64,000 nucleotides of DNA from Pelomyxa schiedti (Eukaryota > Evosea > Pelobiontida > Pelomyxidae): positions 1-64,000 of the forward strand of contig JAHLWZ010000802.1 of NCBI GenBank assembly GCA_020536535.1. The letters run 5' to 3'. The translations under genes were made by a program, and so were the position numbers. Shown here in pieces: positions 56,015 to 64,000 of the stretch (its first letter is position 1; every line of letters begins with the position of its first letter). The notes beneath the pieces were generated by a model. That model was not told the DNA's origin, ran no database searches, and was given only the letters and a program-made list of their open reading frames with translations.

Positions 56015-59000
56015 ATGAGGGAGGGCGGCGGTTACTCCGAAGAGCCGTTGGTGGTGACTGGGCTGCGATGGGTGGGCAAGGCCATAGCCTACTTGTGCGT
56101 GTTGGTGGCCATGCCCACGCTGTTGGCATGTTGCCTCACCAGGCTTCTACTAAGAGCAAAATCAGAGGCTCGTGGTTTGTGACTGTGCACACTTGTTTTG
56201 TTTTGTTTTGTTTTAATCAACACACAAAAAGGCTTGAAGTATGCTCTGCTAGTTGTACCGTGTTGGTTGGTTTTCACCTTGCTGTTTCCCTTTTGGCTAT
56301 TGCAGGCTGTTTTGCTAAGTTGGTTGGCCTGTTTTCTTGAAGGGGGGTGCTCGGGTGGCGGAACTGTGCTTATTGCACCAATCATGACTGCCTTGGGCTT
56401 TGTGGTTGCCACTGGAATTGGTTTTGTGTTTCTGCGCAGAGACAGATTTGCTTCCCGCAAGTTGCAGTGCCTGAGCTTTCAAATTACTGGTGACCACTCG
56501 TATGAACCCAAGCCAACTAATAAATAGTCCGCTATTGTGAAATAAATAGGCCTGTAGTTTCCTACCCGAGCTTCTGCAATCACAAGCTGACATTGTCTCT
56601 TGCCTATGTACAGTGTTCATCTTTTGCACCATCATTAGAGTCCCATGGCTTGTGCTTTCCATTAAAAGCAAGTTGAAAGACGAGTCTTCCACAGTGAACT
56701 TGAGACTGTATTGCCTTCTACATGCACTCCTTGTGTTTTTGGACCTTGCAGTTCTACCCTTTATTCTAGTTCTTATCGTACGACATCAAAACGCTACAAT
56801 GAAACTTCGGGAGTGTACCTAAAATAACCTACACTAGATTTGCCCCTGGCGTTGGTATTTCTTGTACCGGGGTGGGGTACAATTATCAAAAGACGTCAAA
56901 GATTTGTCTGTGAAAGCCCATATTCACCTTTTGATTATTGAGCATGCACTCTTGGCTTTCTTTGATCTTCTCTTGATTCCACTGCTCCTCTTTTTCATAG
57001 TGTGCTGCCTTTTTCTGCTCTATTTCTGGACTTGACACCACTGATAGCTTTGCCCCTGGCGATGGGGAATTATTGCTAAAGACCTGCACCAAATTGGAAA
57101 ACAGGAACTTTCAGAGCACAAAAGTCCCACATTTCCTATGATGCTGGCATTACTTAAGCAGCTGGGTTTCTTTACATGTGATTTCTTGATTATTCCGTTC
57201 GCTGTAATTCTACTGGTAAAAACCTTTGATTCTATTTCAGCTCTCATTTTCACTAGATAGCTTTTTGGAGGTGGCGGTCTGTGGTGAGGAAGGGCTTTGC
57301 GAAAGTTAAGGATAAAGACCTTGGACATACACTTGAACTCCATCGAGTCATAGTAAAATATGCTTGTCTTGCAATTTTCCCAGATATACCCTTGTATTTG
57401 TGTGGACTAATCTTTCTTATTCTGGCACCCTGGTTTGTTCTATTTCTATCAAGCAGTTATAATCTATATAGGAGATTTGCAATGGCACTTATGCAACTGG
57501 TTTCCCTCAGGAAAGAAAGAAAAGTAACCAAAAAAGAAAGGCGATCGATTTGGCTTAAGCAGGCAGGAAATGCTGTTCTGGATTATCTTCTGCTCCTTCC
57601 TGCTGTACTTCACATCATTCTTTTATTCCACTTATTCCCAATAAAAGCTTTTAATTGCGCTTACTGTCTACCGGATTCCTGCAGTTTTCTTGACACTCAG
57701 AAACACGCATGACTCTTGGCACAGGGTTGTTTGGATCCAATTTCTGCTTGTATTGTTGGACTGGATTACTTTTCTCAGCTCCACTTTAGTCTTTATTACT
57801 GTGTACAGAGTGCCCAAGATGCTTAGGAAACTTCATAATGTTCATTGGGGTTACCGTGACAATTTGGAGCCTGAGGGAGAGCTCATTATTCTAAAAACTT
57901 TTTGCAAATTTATTCGCGATGTTCCTTATGTACTAGTGGCCTTGATGATTCTTATACTGATTTGGCGTGCCCCACTCATGTTGTGGGATGTCTTCCATAA
58001 ACATAGAATGAGAGAAAAACGGGAATCCGTCATACACCACTTCAGTCTTTTACCTGTTGACATTCTCGATCTCCCTTTCTTTTTACTTGGCGCTATTATT
58101 ACTATTACAATTTGGAGAGCATACTTCATGTGGAAAGAGCCTATTCTCTTCCGTGCAAAGTCTTCCCGATGTGATCAAAGAAAATTTGTGCTCAAACAGT
58201 TTGGTTTTTGGTTACTGGACTTGATTACTCTTTTTGCTCTACTTTTCTTGGTTATCACAGTATATAAAATGCCTTCACTTATTCGTGCGCTCCGTGCAAA
58301 CAGTAACATTTCTAGTGAGACTGAGCAGCAGCCTCTTTTAGCCGATCAGGATGAAAATCCTGCTGCACCTGGCCGCAAACGCAGTGTACCTCACGTCATT
58401 ATCTGGTAAATGGCTTTTACCTAAGCGTATTTAATGTTCTATACTCAGGCGCCACTTCGCACTACTCCTCCTTGATGCACCATGGCCTATTTTTGGTATA
58501 TCAGAAATGAAACATTTGACGCCTCTAAGAAACATTTTCCACTACACAGTACTTTTGACCCTTTGGCGGTCTCCATTATTCATATACCGCTCAATTAATG
58601 AGTGTGAGAGTCCTGCAGAAAGAAACATGTTGGGCCTTAGAGTTTTCCTTTCTGTGCTTCTCGATATACCAACAGCTCTTCTTCTTCTATTTATTATATG
58701 TATCTTTCCATTTGATTTTAAGAATGGAAACTTAAAACCGTTTTTTTTTCAGGCACAATTTGGCGTGTGCCCACACTATACAAGATTATCAAGTCACACC
58801 AACGTGGGGATAACGAGCACAAAGTTCATCCTTCCAACACCATCCTTTCTAATCTTGCTATTTTAGGAAATATTCTTTTTGTTTTTGCAGTGGCTTGTTG
58901 ACATCCCTTGTGCGTTAATGGTATCGTTAATATTTTTGACTTTGTGGAGGTAATCGCAAATTTTCTCTTTTCTTTGATAATAGAGCCCCCAGGATACCCT

Positions 59001-62000
59001 CTTTTAAAAAGCGATTATCAGCAAAGAAAGAAGATACAAAAATTCACAAAATCATAGCCGCCGTTTTTTGTCTATGGCTTATCGATATACTTCTTTTCCC
59101 ACTGCTTCTCGTAATTGCCATTACCTTGTGGCGACTTCCCTACTATGTCTGTCGTATGAGAGCCCGAAAGCCCGGCAGTAGCGAACACTGGGTGCTATTA
59201 GAAGCTTTCTTACAGTGGTTAATTGATATCCCCGTTATGGGCATGATTCTCCTGATTACTCTTACTCTATGGCGTATACCTACACTTATCAAACGACTGT
59301 GGCGATATTTCTCCTATGGGAACATGACCTTTCGGTCACAGGTTCTTACCGTTTTTTGGCATTGGATTCTAGACATACTTGTTTCTCCGTTTCTATTTTT
59401 TATCGTTATTACTGTATGGCGGATCCCGACTCTTATTCATAAACTTCGGAAAACTAAAAAAGAACACAAAGTTATCATGCTCACATTTGTTGTATTGATG
59501 CTTGATTGGCCTTGCATTCTGTTTCTTCTCACTGTGGTTCTAACACTCTGGCGGGTACCTACCTTAATCAAAGAGGCCCGGCATGCAAGAAGCTTCCATA
59601 AACTCACCATCACTATGCTTAAGCTGTGGGTGTATGATCTTCCAGTGGTCCCTTTCGGGATCTTTGTTGGATTCTTTCCATATCGCAGTATTCCAATGGT
59701 GCACAACCTTTTTACGAATGATTGGAATGAGAGAGAGTGCAGAACCAAAGTACTGCAATATTTTGCTTTCACCCTCTCTGACATTCTCTTGGTTGTTACG
59801 CTTCCGATTGTCTTGATTTTGGCCCCGTGGAGAATTGTTACTTTTGTTCAATATGTAAAACATACTGTACCACTTCTAACTGGATACTGGAAACACTCCC
59901 GGGCTATTGTTTTCGCCTATACACTTGTTTGCTATCTGGCATTCTGCGATTTTATCTCCCTTTTCCTCGTTTGTGTTACCCTTCTCTCAATTTTTCATGT
60001 CTGGCACCTGGTGCGCCGATTTTTACGGTTATGTTTCCCACCCAGCGAGGAAAAAACCTGGGATGAAAGGTATGCAGTTGCACGGGCACTACAGGAACAT
60101 CAACCAGTTAAACATTTTTCCCCAATGCTCAGTTACTTCCGTTCTGTCATCATCAATGAAGCACTGATGTCTTTGAGAGATCTGCCCCATCTCATTCTCC
60201 TCCCTTTCAAATTAGTTGGTGCAATGTGCATTTGTATATTGTACTACCTCTGCTTCCGCACTCGGACCCATATTGATTGTACTTGGAGAGAAAGTCCATT
60301 TACACATGGGAAACACCAGTTGATTGACGTTGAGAGTGCAGGAAAACCTAGTAGCACTGAAGGAAAACTTGATAGCACTGATGGAAAACTTGATAGCACT
60401 GATGGAAAACCTGATAGCACTGATAACACAGATATCACCGTGAATGGGGCCTCATCAGTGGATGGTGTTGCAGTACCCCCAGACAGTTGGGATGGTGAAC
60501 CTTGGATGGAGTATGACCGTAAGCCTCGAGAGGGTGAAGAGGAGGTAACTGAAATCAAGAGAACAAAACCTCGAAGTATTTTCCTCTCGTTTCTCGCAGA
60601 AATACCACTTCAACATTCTGTGTCATTTGGCAACAAATGCATGAACTTCCACAATATACAGAACTTATTCATACTCACTCTATTTGCATTAATACCACTT
60701 GTATTGAATGATATAGCCCTTTTGTTTCTACCCGTGAATCTCCTGTTGATATATATGCTTACTCTTGGATCACCATTCTGGATTACACGAATTTCTACCG
60801 CATGCAATTGGCACAGCCTCGGTCATGCCCACGGACCAGCAAGCATTCTGGAGTTACTCATTCTGGTCTCACAGACATTACTTTTTCCAGTTTTTGTGGC
60901 CATTCAAATATGCTTCTGCTTTCTGCCTTTATTAACGGGCCTGTACTGTTTCTATGGAGTTGTATCTGCCCTTGACTTCTGGTTGGAATTAGCTGATCCT
61001 GTTTTCTGGACTAACTTGGCACACCTTGATTGGTGGTGGTGGTTCACACAGGGGGTGTGGTTTCCTGTATACGCGGCGTCTCTGCATTTCACTGCGCGCC
61101 ATATCCTTACAAGGCAGTGTACTTACTTCCATGTATCACCACTGACTTTTCTCATAGACCAGAGCAGTTTATGCTCTTCCGACCTTTACGAGCCTACCTG
61201 TGGGTTGTGCGCCGTCTGTTATATGAAGTGATTTGGCTGACTTATGAAGACCGAATCCTTGGTGGTCTTGTAAAATTTTGCTTCAAAACCCGGCGTTCCT
61301 GCTGCCGGTTTGGCGAACTACTGCTCATTGTTGTATTCCTGATTTGGTGCGGGTGGCCGCTTGCAATTCCACCAGCCGTTGGAGTGTACTGGGTCTATGC
61401 CATTGTTGGACCAGTCTCCCTGATCTTCATATGGAGAGCATATGTAACTATCAAGAAAAACTGGCGCAACCCAGCAGCCCGACCAGCCGCGGCCCTCAGG
61501 GATGTCAAATTCCAGTTCCAGAAGAGCACCACCGCAACAGCAACAGCAACTACTACAACAACAAGCCCCACTTCCACTACATCGGAAGAAGACAGCAACA
61601 GTACCAGCAGTGGTGACAACAACGGCAGAGCCTACGATGTCCTGGAATGCGTAATAAGCGGGAACAAGGACGAGGACCTTGCCTTTGGCGACGCCCGCGT
61701 GTATGTCACCGGCGACGCCTTCTGGGCCGCCCTCAAGAAGATCATTGGCCAGTCCGCGCCACCGCGCACAGGCGCGCTCTGTCCCCGCTGTACCTGTGCC
61801 CCGACCTCATGGACCCCGCGAGCTTCCAGGCCGGCTCCACGTTTGCATCAGCACTGGTTCGCGTGCGGCTGCGGGCCGGGGCCCACCACAGGACCAAGGG
61901 GGGCAGCGGCCACTTGGAGGGGATACTGAGGAGCCTGAGGGACGAGCATGGGGACCCGGTGTTCCATGTGTGCATTGAATACGGCGAGCAGGATTTCTCG

Positions 62001-62069
62001 TTCAGGCCTGGTGGGATTCTGGTTGACCAGAATTTGAGAGCAAGCACGGTTCTGCTCGATTTGGTGTAA
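56015..62069 (+). CDS. Giant multi-pass membrane protein built of repeated D-x-P...T-L-W-R-x-P units
   Basis: A chain of about 20 exons encodes roughly 1,800 residues dominated by hydrophobic segments. Each repeat of about 50-70 residues has a membrane stretch with a central acidic/proline pair, then T/I-L/V-W-R-x-P-x-L and a basic loop. Clear examples: FLQWLIDIPVMGMILLITLT then LWRIPTLIKRLW (59210-59310); WILDILVSPFLFFIVITVWR (59365-59425); LMLDWPCILFLLTVVLTLWR (59500-59560). Earlier degenerate units begin near 56610, 56965 and 57160. Two polar stretches interrupt the array: about 58310-58400 and 60290-60570, the latter with tandem GKLDSTD repeats. The C-terminus (61500-62069) is soluble, with a T-rich linker and a domain ending FSFRPGGILVDQ...STVLLDLV. 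A splice near 61700 is ambiguous. I know of no named family with this motif; transport or structural roles are guesses. Confidence 0.75.
60352..60426 (+). repeat. Tandem 21-bp coding repeat
   Basis: Three and a half near-identical copies of a 21-bp unit (GGAAAACTTGATAGCACTGAT) encode GKLDSTD in the cytosolic or luminal loop of the repeat membrane protein. High nucleotide identity indicates recent expansion. Confidence 0.85.
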
Positions 62070-62202
62070 TAATGCTGCCGAGAACGAATGAACTGTAGAA
62101 AGAAGAAGAAAACAACAGAATAAAAGTCAAAAATTTGCCTCTTGTTTTTTTTTTTCTCTCTAGATTTATCATGTTTTGGTGTTGTGGTTATTTGCCTGGA
62201 AC

Positions 62203-64000
62203 TTAGTCCGTAGTTGAGGTGGGAGTTTTCATTTTTTCCTATTTATGTGTGAGGCAAAGAAGGATTAATCCAAATTTCCATACCAGAGCCTCTGTGATCA
62301 CCATAAGTGCTGGTTCGTAGTATTCGTCCGGGACTTCGATTTTTTCTACTACTCCTCCATGGGGGTCACACAGTTGGACATAGAACCTGATCAAGTAAGC
62401 AAATGGTGGGAAAATGGCTTGGGAGTGCGAACTTTTGCAGTTTTTCACTGTTGTCCTCAAGGAAATCGTTGAACTTCATCATGAACTGCTCCTTGTCCCC
62501 AAATTTGACGCCGTTGGCCAGGTTTTGAAGAATCTTGGTAATAACTATCAGTTGCCTTCTGATGTTCTCAGGTGGACTCTCCGGAAGTAACCCATAACTG
62601 GAATCAGAGTTAATGGGAGGTAGGTAGCAAACCACTTAGGAAATTACCCCTCTGGAACGGAAATAGCAGTATTTATAAAGCGCAGGAAAAAGAAGGCACC
62701 AATAGACTGCTGTGTGAACTCGGGTAGGGTTACAGAAACCTTGTTTTTTTCGGTTTTTCCTTTCTAGTTGGGAATTCAAACCTCTTTTTGAATGACTGAA
62801 CATATTCTACGTAATGATAGAGGTATATGGTTCGCTGATAGTGTTATTTGAAGAATGAACTTGGTGCATATAAGTTTTGCTGCCAGTGCATTAACAGACT
62901 CATCAACTCCCTCGGACATAACTTCGGGATCTACTTCATAGTTCGTTTGTACCATCTCAATCGCTGCATCACTAGTAACATCATGCATCTCCTAATAACG
63001 AGTCACGAAGAATAATAATAAAAAAAAGGAAGTTGAACCTCTGCATTGGCAGCTTCTCTTAGTATCCCCTCAAACAAAACACCCAGGGTCTGAAACAGGT
63101 AGGAAAGCCCAACCATTTTTGAGTAGAACTGGGGGAAGTCAGCAGAAGGACATTTTAATTTTTCCTTGACCTTAAAAGCTTTTGTGGAGAAACTATTTGA
63201 TCGGAATAGAGCCATTGTATCCCGACAAGTCCTGGCTTCATCAGTAATAAAAAAGATCATCTTGATTTGGATCAGAGATTGAATAGTTTATTTACGGTCA
63301 GTTACCATATCTAAGGCTTTCCCATGGCGCTCAAAGAAGTAGACTGATGATTTGGCAAGGTTTTCCAATTGAGTGATATCTGTGCTTTGAATGATTTTCT
63401 TCATGGTGATCCAGGAGCCTTCCTCAGCCTCTCGTATCTTTATGGGGTGACTAATTTTCAATTGAAACGTTCCAAACCAAGGTGCTACAGGTGGCATCTT
63501 TGCAGGATAAGAGAAATTCTTCATTTTCATACGTGGCCTTGACTTGACAGAACCTGAATGGATTTAAGAAATTTAATTGTTAAGAAAGTTTCACGGGCAT
63601 ACTGCAATCTTCGAATATTGGAATAACGCAACCGGAGTCTTGCTTGTTGCTTTCGTCTGTATAAAACTAACACAGCAGCTCCTACAATAAACGGCAATAT
63701 AACAGCTGGCACAGCAAGTATTCCAAGCAGTCCCATATTGGATTTCTTTTTTCCTGTCTCAAATGAGGAAAAGAGAACGACAGAAGTAGAAGACCTTTAG
63801 TGTCATCCTTTATGTCACAAGCGTCACCATGCCAATTGGGATAACAAACACATTTCACAGTACTGTTGCTGTAAGAGGTACAGGTACCCTGTTTACAAGG
63901 TACTTTCGAGCACGGACTGAAAAGAGTGTTAAATCAAAAGGAAGTTAACAAGGCGTATCAACTCAAAATTTGTTCCAAAGTAAGCAATTTCAGTAAGTAC
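62203..64000 (-). CDS. Receptor-like RasGAP: EGF module, transmembrane helix, cytosolic RasGAP domain (5' partial)
   Basis: The gene enters from the right edge. The most upstream visible exon (about 63917-63797) encodes an EGF-like module with CSKVPCKQGTCTS...VKCVCYPNWHGDACD. A transmembrane helix follows (LGILAVPAVILPFIVGAAVL, near 63700) and then YRRKQQ stop-transfer basics. The cytosolic part is a RasGAP domain: ALFRSNSFSTKAFK with the arginine-finger position, MVGLSYLFQTLGVLFEGIL, YEVDP, HIPLSLRRICSVIQKE, the FLR motif in AFFFLRFINTAISVPEG, and QLIVITKILQNLANGVKFGD...EQFMMKFNDFL. The usual Pro in the FLR...PAI segment is Thr. The last exon ends KTPTSTTD, TAA at 62203-62205. The GAP would switch off Ras at the plasma membrane under control of an extracellular signal (inference). 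Confidence 0.85.

Noticed and set aside
1-64000. CRISPR arrays, insertion sequences or operons
   Set aside because: No regularly spaced direct repeats or transposase genes were seen; spliced genes with scattered strands show eukaryotic DNA.

Overview
The window is eukaryotic nuclear DNA from a gene-dense, intron-rich protist. Nearly every gene is cut by short GT-AG introns (mostly about 40-85 nt), and TAA, TAG and TGA are all used as stops. Gene spacing is usually below 300 bp. IFT81 implies a lineage that builds cilia or flagella. The SHK-like SH2 protein, the copine-like protein and the PINK1-like kinase would suit an amoebozoan or another free-living flagellate/amoeba, but the taxon cannot be fixed from this window. 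All exon joins below come from reading frames, phases and family motifs by eye.

Layout. 1-10 kb: a decayed gene tail, an intact B-box/glycine-rich paralogue, a very large lipid-acyltransferase fusion (PX-like, two C2, LCAT, PH) and a secreted beta-helix protein. 10-24 kb: nucleoredoxin, tRNA m7G methyltransferase, a secreted glycosidase-like protein, an EXPERA membrane protein, a PMR1-type Ca/Mn ATPase, an SH2 protein with half a kinase domain, and eIF3g. 24-29 kb: a ZnT zinc transporter, then the only gene-poor stretch (26.1-28.6 kb), which holds a tRNA-derived SINE, a 5'-truncated copy of it, a second tRNA-like unit and a candidate structured ncRNA; then a TMEM185-like protein. 29-38 kb: an EF1A-like GTPase with altered G motifs, a coiled-coil protein of about 1,600 residues and an MGC-RING ligase. 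38-47 kb: PDAT, a copine-like protein, a small unknown gene and a PINK1-like kinase. 47-64 kb: IFT81, an ASCH-like conserved protein, a serine-rich surface protein, an unknown gene, a giant transmembrane-repeat protein and the 3' part of an EGF-TM-RasGAP.

Themes. Lipid and membrane functions recur: two LCAT-superfamily enzymes, a PX/PH/C2 fusion, copine, EXPERA, TMEM185 and the repeat membrane protein. Signalling and ion genes also recur: RasGAP, kinases, Ca/Mn pump and Zn transporter. There is no operon-like organisation. The most novel items are the transmembrane-repeat giant, the receptor-like RasGAP, the lipase fusion, the kinase without an N-lobe and the SINE family.
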